A DNA stretch of 64,000 nucleotides. It comes from Acidobacteriaceae bacterium (GTDB taxonomy: Bacteria > Acidobacteriota > Terriglobia > Terriglobales > Acidobacteriaceae). The stretch's first letter is position 1, and each line of letters begins with the position of its first letter. A program made the position numbers and the translations under genes. Below, piece by piece: positions 8,822-17,790 of this stretch. The notes below the pieces were generated by a model. It saw only the letters and a program-made list of their open reading frames with translations, searched no databases and was not told the DNA's origin. The stretch spans positions 1 to 64,000 of the forward strand of contig DAIDKP010000006.1 in the NCBI GenBank assembly GCA_027449965.1. Reading direction: 5' to 3'.

Positions 8822-9736
8822 ATGCAGCGGCTGAAAAAACTCATGCGAGAATCGGTCCTTCAGACCATACAGCAAACTGTACAGCAGGCAATCCAGCATG
8901 ACGTACTGAACACCGCCAAGGCTGCGGCCTATTCCGGGATACTGATGCTCTTCCCTGCTCTGCTGCTTGGCACCACCGCGCTTGCAGTCATGCCTGAAGG
9001 CAACACGCTCCTGGATCAGTTTCGCGTCGGCGCAGAGCAGTTTCTTCCCTCCGATACGATGTCGCTGCTGCAATCCTACTTCCAAAGCCGCAGGCTTCAC
9101 TCCGTCCAGGTACTCAGCTCCGCGGTTGCGCTCAGCGCATATGCCGCATTGGGTGTGATGCTTTCGCTCATGGAAGGCTTTCGTCGTGCCTATCGTCTAC
9201 CGCGCAACGACGGAGAATTCTGGGCGTTGCGCTTCCGGGCACTCATGCTGGGTCCACTTGCACTCGTCCCACTCTCGGCGGCCACGCTGCTGCTCGTCTT
9301 CGGCCATCCCATTGAGCAGTGGATGATCGCCAACTCCACTCACGAGTTCCGGGCCATCGTGCTGCTTTTGTGGCGACTCGCGCGATGGATACTGGCCATG
9401 CTCACAACTATGGTGGTTTTGGGCACCGTCTATCACTTTGGCACCTATCGCCGCGAACATTGGGCCTGGGTTGCTCCTGGTGCAATCGCAAGCACCTTGA
9501 TCTGGTTTCCGGAGACACTCTTGTTTGGATGGTATCTGACGCGGCGAGCCGACTACTCCATCATCTACGGCTCGCTCAGCGCTGGCATTGCCACGCTCGT
9601 CTGGCTTTACATGACCTCGCTCAGTATTCTCCTCGGCTCCGAGCTGAATGGCGTCCTGTTTCGTGCTCGAATGGAAGAGTGCGAGTCCAAAAATCGCGTA
9701 CTTCGGACACACCCCCAAAACAACTCCAGAGCATGA
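8822..9736 (+). CDS. YihY/BrkB-family inner-membrane protein
   Basis: A 304-residue protein with about six predicted membrane helices; the segment beginning AAAYSGILMLFPALLLGTTA and the later YSIIYGSLSAGIATLVWLYM match the YihY/virulence factor BrkB family. The N-terminal helix is rich in Gln (QTIQQTVQQAIQ). The start at 8822 is chosen because GGGGAGGAG precedes it. Function in the family is unresolved; it was once called RNase BN in error. It follows the M50 protease on the same strand. Confidence 0.85.
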   Translation: MQRLKKLMRESVLQTIQQTVQQAIQHDVLNTAKAAAYSGILMLFPALLLGTTALAVMPEGNTLLDQFRVGAEQFLPSDTMSLLQSYFQSRRLHSVQVLSSAVALSAYAALGVMLSLMEGFRRAYRLPRNDGEFWALRFRALMLGPLALVPLSAATLLLVFGHPIEQWMIANSTHEFRAIVLLLWRLARWILAMLTTMVVLGTVYHFGTYRREHWAWVAPGAIASTLIWFPETLLFGWYLTRRADYSIIYGSLSAGIATLVWLYMTSLSILLGSELNGVLFRARMEECESKNRVLRTHPQNNSRA

Positions 9737-9957
9737 TTCCAAGTTGACTAAATCCTTCTTCCCGCCTGCTCGCGGACGATCCCCATGTGGTCAGTCCTGT
9801 ACAATGAAGCGGTCTGCCAGAGCGCGTCTTGAACCCTTGATCGACGCGTTTCATAGGGCAAACATGCTGTTGCAGGCTTCACTGTTGTATAAGCGAGAGG
9901 TCTGTGTACGTTCGCCTTTTTCCCGTACCGTCCAACTTCTATGGAGTGTCTTGACCA

Positions 9958-11442
9958 ATGTCGATTGCTGGTTTGAAATCCGCGGAGAGTTCTTTTGATC
10001 GTCGTGCAAAGATTGTCGCTACCCTGGGGCCATCATCGAACACTGAGCCTGTCTTCCGACAGCTTGTGCGTGCCGGCATTAACGTTGTGCGGCTGAATTT
10101 CTCGCATGGCACCCACGAGGAAAAGCTTGCTTTGATTCACATGATCCGCAAAGTCAGCAAGGAAGAGAATCGACCCCTCTGCCTTTTGGCGGACCTGCAG
10201 GGTCCAAAGATTCGCACCTCGAAGCTCAAAGATCATCAGGCCGTCATGCTGGTCGCAGGAAAACGCATCACCATTACGCCGCGCGAGGTAGAGGGCACTG
10301 CCGATCTGGTGGGAACCACCTTCAAGACGCTCGCCGAGAACGTCGAGCAGGGATCCCGCATTCTGCTCTCCGACGGCCTGATTGAACTGCGAGTGACAGA
10401 GGTTGTCGGCGACGATGTTGTCTGCGAGATTGTGAACGGAGGCAAGCTGGGAGAAAACAAGGGAATCAACCTGCCCGGTATTCCCGTACGCGTTCCCTCC
10501 TTGACGGAAAAGGACGCTATCGATCTTGAGTTTGCGCTCAAAAGCGGCGTGGATGCTGTCGCTGTCTCGTTTGTGCGCACAGCAGAAGACGTCAAGCTGG
10601 TTCGTAACCGCGTCGCGGCCTATGGAAGCAGCACCTGGATCATTGCCAAGCTGGAAAAGCCCCAGGCGATCGAACACCTCGATGAGATTCTGGAAGTCGC
10701 CGATGGCATCATGGTGGCTCGTGGAGACCTCGGCGTCGAAGTGCCGCCCGAGAAGGTTCCTGCTATCCAGAAGCACATCATTCGCCGCGCGGCCTACTTC
10801 CGCAAGCCTGTCATCACGGCAACGCAGATGCTGGAGTCCATGATCGACAATCCCCGTCCAACGCGCGCTGAGGTATCGGACGTGGCCAATGCCATCTATG
10901 ACGGAACCGATGCCGTCATGCTTTCCGGTGAATCCGCAATGGGAGCTTATCCCGTCGCTGCCGTGGAGATGATGGCGCGTATTGTGGCCGAAACGGAGGA
11001 AAACATCCTTCAGCTACACTCCGGTGGACACGGACAGCACATTCCCCGACATAAATCCTTATCCGTGGCCGAAACCATCTGCGAAGCCACGGCCCATGCC
11101 GCGCTGGACCTGGAGTTGAAAGGCATTGCCATCTTCACGGAAACCGCGGCAACGGCGATCAAACTCTCCAAATACAAGCCCGTAGCTCCAATCTATGCGT
11201 TCAGTTCGGTGGATATAACCATCAGCCGGCTCAATCTGCTGTGGGGAGTTGTGCCGGTCTGCTGCGAAAAGGTGCATACCGCCGAAGCGATGGTCGAGCT
11301 TGCCGAGACCAAACTGGAGCAGCACGGTTTTGCCCACAAAGGCGATATCGTCGCAATTGTCGCAGGAACAGGTACCAAATCCGGGTCAACCAACTTCCTG
11401 CGGCTCCACAAACTTGGGGACAGAGCCAACGCCGCCTCCTGA
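9958..11442 (+). CDS. pyk: Pyruvate kinase
   Basis: A 494-residue enzyme converting phosphoenolpyruvate and ADP to pyruvate and ATP in the last step of glycolysis. Family landmarks are intact: VRLNFSHGTHEEKL (substrate-binding Arg), the active-site segment IIAKLEKPQAIEHLDEILE, MVARGDLGVEVP and MLESMIDNPRPTRAEVSD, with a full C-terminal regulatory domain starting near residue 355. About 220 bases of non-coding DNA precede it, without a promoter I can defend. A strong intrinsic terminator follows at 11483. Confidence 0.95.
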   Translation: MSIAGLKSAESSFDRRAKIVATLGPSSNTEPVFRQLVRAGINVVRLNFSHGTHEEKLALIHMIRKVSKEENRPLCLLADLQGPKIRTSKLKDHQAVMLVAGKRITITPREVEGTADLVGTTFKTLAENVEQGSRILLSDGLIELRVTEVVGDDVVCEIVNGGKLGENKGINLPGIPVRVPSLTEKDAIDLEFALKSGVDAVAVSFVRTAEDVKLVRNRVAAYGSSTWIIAKLEKPQAIEHLDEILEVADGIMVARGDLGVEVPPEKVPAIQKHIIRRAAYFRKPVITATQMLESMIDNPRPTRAEVSDVANAIYDGTDAVMLSGESAMGAYPVAAVEMMARIVAETEENILQLHSGGHGQHIPRHKSLSVAETICEATAHAALDLELKGIAIFTETAATAIKLSKYKPVAPIYAFSSVDITISRLNLLWGVVPVCCEKVHTAEAMVELAETKLEQHGFAHKGDIVAIVAGTGTKSGSTNFLRLHKLGDRANAAS

Positions 11443-11482
11443 CCCTGTACTCTCGCTACGCGGCAACTCAAGGGAAGACCCT

Positions 11483-11514
11483 ACGGCTTCGGAATCGCTT
11501 CCGAAGCCGTTTTG
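11483..11514 (+). terminator. Intrinsic terminator after pyk
   Basis: A perfect 12-base stem (ACGGCTTCGGAA / TTCCGAAGCCGT) with a TCGC loop is followed by TTTGC. It sits 40 bases after the pyk stop and before the convergent tonB gene, so it may serve both. Confidence 0.75.
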
Positions 11515-11577
11515 CATTGAACAAACATTCGCCGGGATATCCATGGCGCAGCGAAGAAATCTCCGCTCAGGCCCTGC

Positions 11578-12705
11578 TTACTGGACGTTGTACTGGAAGC
11601 GGAATTTTAACTGAAGATAGGGGCCGTGAAATTCGCGCGGCAATGGCGGATAATCAGCACCCTGAATGGCACCCCATGCAGCGCGATCCAGCGCCACATC
11701 GCCCGAACGCCCCGTTAGAATCATCGCATGTGGAGCCAGACGTCCATTCGGCAAAATTGTGAAGACAATTTCGACGATACCGCGTTTGAGAATCGGAGGA
11801 TTGACCTCTTCCGGAATCAATGGATCCCAGGTTCGATAGGTCTCGCGAATCACCCGCTGCATATAAGGCCCGAAATCGACGCCTTGCGTGTCTGAGAGAA
11901 TCTCCGCTCCCCCGGCAGCTCCAGGATGCTGGTTCAGCCCCTGACCCATCGCCGCGTTGATCCCCGAGTCGCTTGCATCCCGCGCAGAGTTTCGCAGTGC
12001 CTGCTGAATCAGCGCTTGCGGATCCTTGAATGCCTGCGCAAAATTCGGCTTGGCCGGCACAGCCGCAGGGCTGGGCGGCTCAACTGGGGCCTGTGTCGTT
12101 GGTGTCACCGGCTTCGGAATGGTCGGGGCAGGCGCCGTCGCCTGCTCCTGGGGCTGCTGTTGCGGAGGTGCCGGCTGCGGTTGCTTCTTCTCCAGTTCGC
12201 GCAGAGCTTTCAGCGTTTTGCTGTCCACATGGGTCTCGCTCGGCTTGACTGGAGTCACTTTCGGCTTTGCCTTTTGAACCTCTTTGAGCGCATCGGGCAA
12301 CTGATCGAGATAGGTCAGATCTTTGCGCTGCTTAATCGCGTCAAAAGGATCAATCACCTGCGGCTGGTGAAAGACATAGCGCGGAATCCAGGTCAAAGCA
12401 GAAAACAAAAGGATGTGCAGCAGAATCGATATCCAGATGCCTTCGCGAATCCGTTGCCAGCGCCGCTCATCCTCGTACTCGGCAATGCGCTCCAGCAGTT
12501 CGTGCGTATCATAGTCGAGATAACGCGAGGAGGAATAACCGGAGGAAGTACGGGAATTCGCTTCTGCGCCTTCGATCGCCGCTTTGGACGAGTCCGTCGC
12601 CTCATCCGCAAGCACAACCGTTGCGGTCTCGTGCCGGGAGTCGCTGGGGGTCTCGGTCGGGTTGAGGTTTCCGTCATTCAGTGGCATGTGTTCAAACGCT
12701 GGCAA
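11578..12705 (-). CDS. TonB-like energy transducer
   Basis: A 375-residue protein with the TonB layout: a cytosolic N-terminus, one membrane helix at about 92-112 (IWISILLHILLFSALTW), a Pro/Lys/Gln-rich periplasmic spacer (residues about 150-220) and a C-terminal TonB domain (MQRVIRETYRTWDPLIPEEV then GIVEIVFTILPNGRL). It would pass proton-motive energy to outer-membrane transporters. The cytosolic extension is unusually long (about 90 residues). ExbB/ExbD genes are not adjacent. Possible second start at 12687. Confidence 0.85.
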   Translation of the reverse strand: MPAFEHMPLNDGNLNPTETPSDSRHETATVVLADEATDSSKAAIEGAEANSRTSSGYSSSRYLDYDTHELLERIAEYEDERRWQRIREGIWISILLHILLFSALTWIPRYVFHQPQVIDPFDAIKQRKDLTYLDQLPDALKEVQKAKPKVTPVKPSETHVDSKTLKALRELEKKQPQPAPPQQQPQEQATAPAPTIPKPVTPTTQAPVEPPSPAAVPAKPNFAQAFKDPQALIQQALRNSARDASDSGINAAMGQGLNQHPGAAGGAEILSDTQGVDFGPYMQRVIRETYRTWDPLIPEEVNPPILKRGIVEIVFTILPNGRLAPHAMILTGRSGDVALDRAAWGAIQGADYPPLPREFHGPYLQLKFRFQYNVQ

Positions 12706-12814
12706 TCAGCCCCCGCATTCGCTGGGCATGGAATCGCCAGCCGCAGGGCTACCCTGCTGTTATTCTCTCATCCCGAAACGCATTTTGCCTGCGCGTGGAA
12801 CGTCTGTTGCATAA

Positions 12815-12825
12815 GACGTAACGTC
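12815..12825. promoter_or_regulatory. Short palindrome in the tonB/dedA divergent region
   Basis: GACGT-A-ACGTC is a perfect 5-base inverted repeat centred at 12820 in the 158-base gap between the divergent tonB and dedA genes. It may be an operator, but no regulator is identifiable and no clean -35/-10 pair overlaps it. Confidence 0.25.
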
Positions 12826-12863
12826 ATACAATAAGGTTTGTCTGCTCATGATCGGATGACTCG

Positions 12864-13544
12864 TTGAAACCTCCCATAGCTCAGTGGATAACCCGGGGCA
12901 AGGTCGTTCTGCTGCCTGCTCTCGCCAAATTCGGCGCAGGTGGTCTGGCATTGCTTTCTATGCTGGATGCATCAAGCATTCCCATTCCAATGGATCTGGT
13001 GCTTGCCGGTTACATTTGGAGCCATCGAGGACAATTCTGGCTTTATGTCGTCGCCGCGTCGGCCGGCTCAGCGCTCGGTGGACTCGTGCCATATTCCCTG
13101 GGCCGTGCCGGTGGCGAATTGTTTCTGCTCCGACGCATGGATCGCGCTCGGTTTGACAAGATTCGCCTACGCTTTGAAAAACAGGAGTTTTTTGCCGTCC
13201 TGGTACCCAGCATGATGCCTCCACCGACTCCCTGGAAGGCCTTTGTCTTTGCCGCTGGCGTCTTTGAGATGCGCGTTGCCCCCTTCGTGTTCGCCGTCTT
13301 CTGCGGCAGGGTAGTACGCTGGCTCCTGCTTTCGGCTCTGGTGCTACGCTTTGGCCCTGGGGTCGTGGGATGGATCGGCATCGCCATGCATCGTCATGGA
13401 TGGGTGATGGCTGGCGTTCTTCTTCTGCTGCTCGCCGGACTCGGCATTTGGATTCTGCTCCGCATGCAGCGAAAGGATATGCTGCCGGAAAACATACCAC
13501 CCGCAACAGAACCGACCGCGATTTCGGCAGAAGAGATCAAATAA
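12864..13544 (+). CDS. DedA/VTT-domain membrane protein
   Basis: A 226-residue membrane protein with the DedA (SNARE-associated, VTT) pattern: a re-entrant segment near DASSIPIPMDLVLAGYI, followed by the GSALGGLVPYSLGRAGGE motif with the conserved Gly and Arg, then FEKQEFFAVLVPSMMPPPTPWKAF. DedA proteins take part in lipid flipping, including undecaprenyl phosphate recycling in some bacteria. The start is a TTG at 12864; no ATG lies in a suitable place. Its stop overlaps the 3' end of the convergent moeA by 8 bases. Confidence 0.8.
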   Translation: MKPPIAQWITRGKVVLLPALAKFGAGGLALLSMLDASSIPIPMDLVLAGYIWSHRGQFWLYVVAASAGSALGGLVPYSLGRAGGELFLLRRMDRARFDKIRLRFEKQEFFAVLVPSMMPPPTPWKAFVFAAGVFEMRVAPFVFAVFCGRVVRWLLLSALVLRFGPGVVGWIGIAMHRHGWVMAGVLLLLLAGLGIWILLRMQRKDMLPENIPPATEPTAISAEEIK

Positions 13545-15069
13545 GCAGGATCGGCACGATGCTGCCGTCATCGATCCGATCGGCCTCTTCCGCGATGGCG
13601 ACAAAGCAGTTCGAGCGAGCCAATGCGGCCAGATCCCCGGACCCTTGCCAGGACACTAGCCGTACCTGCGGCGAGGCGGAAAAATCGCACGCAGCCGGCA
13701 AAAAGCGTGTAAGTCCTGGACGCCCCTGCCACTTGCCGGTAAACTGAGCCAGCGCAAATCGAGGCAAAACCTCCGTGCAACCAGCCAGCCCCGCAAGCAG
13801 TGGTGCTGCAAAAAGCTGAAACGTGACTGCCGTCGAAATCGGATTGCCAGGAAGCGCAAGAAACGGCAACGAATCCCCTTCACTGTCGCCAGCCGTTCGA
13901 GGAAACTGCCCAAAGGCGACGGGCTTGCCTGGCTGAATCGCGACACGGCCAAAGAAAAATCGCGCCCCCGCTCGAGTCAATGCCGCCTCCACCAGATCGA
14001 ATCGGCCCACAGAGATGCCGCCGCTCAGAAGCAGCAGGTCGGAATCCATGGCCTGACGCAGGCAATCATCCAGCGCTTCCGGGCTATCGGCAGCGGTTGG
14101 AAGCACCACCGGGTCACCACCCATCGCCGTCACCAGAGCAGCTAGCATGGGAGCATTCGAGTTGCGAATCTGCGCTGGACCCGGCTGCTGCGTAAGCGAT
14201 ACAAGCTCATCGCCGGTGGTCAGGATTGCCACGCGAGGCCGTGGCGAAACCGCCAGATCTCGGTATCCATGCTGCGCCGCCAAAGCGATCTGATGAGCCT
14301 GAAGCCTCGATCCGGGAGGCACAAGTACGTCGCCCATGCGAGCTTCCGCGCCCTGAGTCACAATGTTCTCTCCAGCAGAAACGGCATATTCCTCTGCCAG
14401 GCGCACACAGTTCGATTCTTGTTCGCAATGCTCCACCATCAAAACCGCATCGGCACCCGCCGGCACCGGCGCGCCAGTCATAATCTCGCACGCCTCACCC
14501 GGCCTCAATGCGCCAACATAGTGCTGTCCCGCGCGGATACTCGCGGCCAGCAACAGAAATTGATGCGCATTCGCTTCGGCAGCGCGACAGGCAAAGCCGT
14601 CCCGCGTCGCGCGCGCAAAAGGTGGCTGATCTCGTTCAGCCCGAATTTCAGAGGCCAGCACACGGCCCGCCACCTGATGCAGAGGCAGTCGAACCGGTGA
14701 GCGTCGCCCTGCCCGCAGAGGAACTGTTCCGTTGCCGGTCCCCAGAAAATCCGGCAGGAAGTTCGGGCGCGTCAGTGGTGGACGAAAGCCGCCACCTGAC
14801 GGAAATCCGTACCATGAACCCACCGCGGCAAAAGACGCCGACAAAGGTGAAGTCTGGAGAGGATGATGAGCGGATGTGGCCACTGATCCTTCCGCAGATT
14901 CACTGGCCGAAGACGGAATCGGCTGGCCCACAGCATGAAAAGCAACATAGCGATGAATCTGCTCGATTGCATCCTGAAATCGAACCAGTGAAGCAGAGGC
15001 TGTGGACTGTCGAAACCCACGCGACTGTGCTTTCCCCGAAGTGGACAAGTGAAATACCTCAGATTCCAA
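13537..15069 (-). CDS. moeA: Molybdopterin molybdenumtransferase MoeA, with an N-terminal insert
   Basis: Inserts molybdenum into adenylated molybdopterin in the last step of cofactor synthesis. The core is complete: LPLHQVAGRVLASEI, PPFARATRDGFACRA, the MPT-binding AILTTGDELV and LLLSGGISVGRFDLVE, and a C-terminal domain IV. At 510 residues it is about 100 longer than usual MoeA. The first helix (VRFQDAIEQIHRY, 29-41) is separated from LPLHQVAG (about 128) by some 80 residues rich in Ser, Gly and Pro, whereas the family has about 15-20. No other molybdenum cofactor genes are in the window. The true start may be a later codon near residue 28. Confidence 0.88.
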   Translation of the reverse strand: MESEVFHLSTSGKAQSRGFRQSTASASLVRFQDAIEQIHRYVAFHAVGQPIPSSASESAEGSVATSAHHPLQTSPLSASFAAVGSWYGFPSGGGFRPPLTRPNFLPDFLGTGNGTVPLRAGRRSPVRLPLHQVAGRVLASEIRAERDQPPFARATRDGFACRAAEANAHQFLLLAASIRAGQHYVGALRPGEACEIMTGAPVPAGADAVLMVEHCEQESNCVRLAEEYAVSAGENIVTQGAEARMGDVLVPPGSRLQAHQIALAAQHGYRDLAVSPRPRVAILTTGDELVSLTQQPGPAQIRNSNAPMLAALVTAMGGDPVVLPTAADSPEALDDCLRQAMDSDLLLLSGGISVGRFDLVEAALTRAGARFFFGRVAIQPGKPVAFGQFPRTAGDSEGDSLPFLALPGNPISTAVTFQLFAAPLLAGLAGCTEVLPRFALAQFTGKWQGRPGLTRFLPAACDFSASPQVRLVSWQGSGDLAALARSNCFVAIAEEADRIDDGSIVPILLI

Positions 15070-15116
15070 TCAACTGCCGGATCGACCCCAAAGACTGATT
15101 GTAAAAGATGCGCTGC

Positions 15117-15150
15117 AAACAAAAGCGGGCCACTGCAAGCAGCGGCCCGA
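15117..15150 (-). terminator. Intrinsic terminator after the TPR gene
   Basis: On the minus strand GGGCC-x-CTGC pairs with GCAG-x-GGCCC around a two-base loop (one mismatch), followed by GCTTTTGTTT. It lies about 20 bases after the stop at 15172. Confidence 0.55.
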
Positions 15151-15171
15151 TTCGGTTTTCGCGTCTTCGAC

Positions 15172-16389
15172 TTACTTCCGGGCGCGATAGTGCGTCTGTA
15201 TCTTTTCACCAGCCGAGGTCAGCACGTCCGTTGCATCCTTGGCGAACATGCCATTTGGGTCGATGGAAAGATACTTCTGATACGCATCGACCGTTCCAGG
15301 CGGCAACACAATTTTCTGCGTTTTGGCATCGAAGGTCGCTTTCTGCGTGAGCGCCTGTGCCTTCAGGTAAAACAGAATGGCGTAGGCCGGCGTATTCGAC
15401 GCGGGAGTAGCCGTAATTGCCTTGTCTGCCGCTGCGATCTGCGCATCCGGATCGCTCATCGCGCCCGTGCTGTTCATGGAGTAGAAGAGCTTCACTTCGT
15501 TGGCATAGTAGATCGCCGCCTGTGTCGGCGCTGCTTTCGCGGCTGCATCAAATGCGGCCTCAGCATCCGTTGACTTCTTCTCGCGAATCAGCGCCGTTCC
15601 TATGCCGCTCTGCGCCGCACCCTGCAAGTCCGGATTCGGCTTCTTGTTGGCTGCATCCGACTCCAGAGCCTTCTTGAATGCGGTGATGGCATCGTCGTAC
15701 TTGCCCAGGCCGTTTTCCGCATTGCCCAGCTCGACCCACAGAATGCTCGCGTCCGGCTTCATCGCGGTGTCTTTCTTCATCAGCGTCTCGGCTTCGCCAT
15801 ATTTTTCCGCCCTGATGGCGGCGATTTTGGCGGCCAGATCAGCCTTGGAAGCGCCAGCACCAAGCGCCTGCGCCGCCGTCGTCTGCGCTGAGTCTCCGTC
15901 GTGGATATCAGCGCGCGCCTTGGCCAGATCAGCGTTCAGCATCTTGATCATCTGATTCGACTTCATCACGTCCGAGTTTTTTTTCTTGTACTCCTCAACC
16001 TGCTTCTGCATCTCAGGGCTGAGCTTGTCAATGTACTCCTTGCGCGACATATCAAAGTCGGCAGCTACATCCTGATCTGCCTCAACCTTCACATTCGGCA
16101 TTTCGTCCACATACTTCCCCGGCGGTGTATCCGGCAGCGACAGCAGAAGCTGGTACGTTCCCGGAGCTATGCCCGCGCCGGTGTAGTCGCCTGCATCATT
16201 CACAGGAAAGCTATATTTGATGGTTTTGCCGCCATCCGTGGAAAGCACCGCGGTCCCGTTGCCGCGGGGAATTCCGGTGGGATCGGTGACGTGGCCATGA
16301 ATCTTGCCCGTGGGCGCAGGCTGCTGGGCAAGCAGGGTGGCCCCAAGTGCAAATGCAGCAATGAGGAAGAGCAGGAATCTGGATTTCAT
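15172..16389 (-). CDS. Secreted TPR protein with carboxypeptidase-regulatory-like domain
   Basis: About 405 residues from the ATG at 16389, preceded by GGAGACGACG; the signal peptide MKSRFLLFLIAAFALGATLL then AQ is clear. Residues about 25-105 form a beta domain of the carboxypeptidase regulatory type (GKIHGHVTDPTGIPRGNGTA). A charged helical stretch follows and then TPR units (AEKYGEAETLMKKDTAMKPD, NGLGKYDDAITAFKKALESD). This architecture is common in Acidobacteria; function is probably envelope scaffolding or protein interaction, but unproven. Confidence 0.8.
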   Translation of the reverse strand: MKSRFLLFLIAAFALGATLLAQQPAPTGKIHGHVTDPTGIPRGNGTAVLSTDGGKTIKYSFPVNDAGDYTGAGIAPGTYQLLLSLPDTPPGKYVDEMPNVKVEADQDVAADFDMSRKEYIDKLSPEMQKQVEEYKKKNSDVMKSNQMIKMLNADLAKARADIHDGDSAQTTAAQALGAGASKADLAAKIAAIRAEKYGEAETLMKKDTAMKPDASILWVELGNAENGLGKYDDAITAFKKALESDAANKKPNPDLQGAAQSGIGTALIREKKSTDAEAAFDAAAKAAPTQAAIYYANEVKLFYSMNSTGAMSDPDAQIAAADKAITATPASNTPAYAILFYLKAQALTQKATFDAKTQKIVLPPGTVDAYQKYLSIDPNGMFAKDATDVLTSAGEKIQTHYRARK

Positions 16390-16462
16390 CGTCGTCTCCT
16401 GGCAGTCCGCAGCGGTTGGTTTGTGCTCGGATTGCGGTCTTTTAAGAATCGTTTCTTTTTGT

Positions 16463-17194
16463 TCAGGCTTGGACCGTCGCAGCTTCACTGCCCTTTGCCG
16501 TGCCTGGCTTCTGATAGGGTATCGGATCAGGCACCTGCGCCGCATCAAAAGCCCTCAGCCGGAGGACGCAGCTCTCGCATACGCCGCAGGCCGACTGCGC
16601 ATTTCTGTAGCAGGACCACGTTAACTCCAAAGGCGCATGGCATTCAAGCCCAAGCCGTATGATTTCAGTTTTGGAGAGATGAATCAGCGGCGTGACCACC
16701 TGAATCGAGCCGTCGCGCGTACCGGTCTGGACGAGACGCTGAAAGGCTTCGTAGTAGGCGGGACGGCAATCGGGATAACCGGAGCTATCCTGCTCGACAG
16801 CCCCGATGTAGACACGCGACGCGCCAAGAACCTCTGCCCAGCTTACGGCTGCCGCAAGGAAATGTGCGTTGCGGAACGGCACGTAGGTCACGGGAATTTC
16901 CGCGCCAATCGCGTCTCCAGCGTCGGGAATGTCGATCGCTTTGTCGGTGAGCGCGGAGCCGCCAATGATGCGGAAGAGATCAACGCGCAGAGTTAGGAAC
17001 TGGCGCAAGCCAAGCCGCTCAGCCACGGCGCGCGCCGCGATCAGCTCACGCTCCTCTGTGCGCTGGCCATAGCTGAAGTGAATCCCGTAGGCCTCCGTCT
17101 CGCGCGCAGCCAGCGCCGCGGTGACGCAACTATCCATCCCGCCGGAAAGGCAGACAACCGATCGCGGAACCGAAGGAATGGTGGAATCAGACAT
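16463..17194 (-). CDS. queC: 7-cyano-7-deazaguanine synthase QueC
   Basis: A 243-residue ATP-dependent enzyme converting 7-carboxy-7-deazaguanine to preQ0, on the way to queuosine in tRNA. The PP-loop SGGMDSCVTAALA is at the N-terminus and the zinc-binding CYRNAQSACGVCESC near the C-terminus holds the four expected Cys. The start at 17194 (MSDSTIPSVP) gives the family length. No other queuosine genes are nearby. Confidence 0.93.
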   Translation of the reverse strand: MSDSTIPSVPRSVVCLSGGMDSCVTAALAARETEAYGIHFSYGQRTEERELIAARAVAERLGLRQFLTLRVDLFRIIGGSALTDKAIDIPDAGDAIGAEIPVTYVPFRNAHFLAAAVSWAEVLGASRVYIGAVEQDSSGYPDCRPAYYEAFQRLVQTGTRDGSIQVVTPLIHLSKTEIIRLGLECHAPLELTWSCYRNAQSACGVCESCVLRLRAFDAAQVPDPIPYQKPGTAKGSEAATVQA

Positions 17195-17280
17195 GACTTG
17201 ATGGTATCGCTTTGGAAGCTTCAGGAAACAGTTGCGAGATCGAAAACGTCTGGATACTTCCAGCCTACAATAGAAACACG

Positions 17281-17790
17281 ATGCTGAAACTGAGAGAAGC
17301 AACCAAGGCCGATGTGCCTCAGATTCTGGCGTTCATCCGCGCGCTGGCCGAGTATGAACGAGAGCCGGATGCGGTAATTGCAACCGAAGAGGGATTGCTG
17401 CGAGACGGCTTTGGCGCGCGGCCATTTTACGAGTGCCTGATCGCGGACTGGGATGAACAACCGGCAGGCTTTGCGCTGTGGTTTTACAACTACTCGACCT
17501 GGACCGGTAGCGCGGGAATTCATCTCGAAGACCTGTTCGTCTATCCCGAACTGCGCGGTAAGGGAATCGGCAAGGCGCTGCTGGCGCAGGTTGCCGCCGT
17601 GGCACACGAGCGAGGCTGTCCGCGCCTTCAGTGGCAGGTACTGGACTGGAATACGCCGGCGATTGCGTTCTATCAGTCGCTGGGCGGGCGTTTTCTGGAC
17701 GAGTGGCGCAACGTGCGCATGGAGCCGGAAGCGATTGCAAGGCTGGCCGCCCTGGCACCGGGTGTGAGCCGCGCCGAGGATGAAGCGTGA
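17281..17790 (+). CDS. GNAT N-acetyltransferase, diamine acetyltransferase-like
   Basis: A 169-residue GNAT protein starting at the ATG at 17281. GIHLEDLFVYPELRGKGIGK is motif A with the acetyl-CoA-binding RGKGIG; WQVLDWNTPAIAFYQSLGG is motif B. The overall pattern (EDLFVYPELRGKGIG with WNTPAI) resembles the spermidine/spermine and thialysine acetyltransferases. It overlaps trmFO by four bases (GTGA), so the two are probably translated together, though no functional link is known. Confidence 0.85.
   Translation: MLKLREATKADVPQILAFIRALAEYEREPDAVIATEEGLLRDGFGARPFYECLIADWDEQPAGFALWFYNYSTWTGSAGIHLEDLFVYPELRGKGIGKALLAQVAAVAHERGCPRLQWQVLDWNTPAIAFYQSLGGRFLDEWRNVRMEPEAIARLAALAPGVSRAEDEA

Noticed and set aside
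12884..12960. tRNA-like words (ATAGCTCAGTGGATAAC) at the dedA start
   Set aside because: There is no matching acceptor stem, anticodon arm or T arm, and the stretch lies inside a well-supported reading frame.
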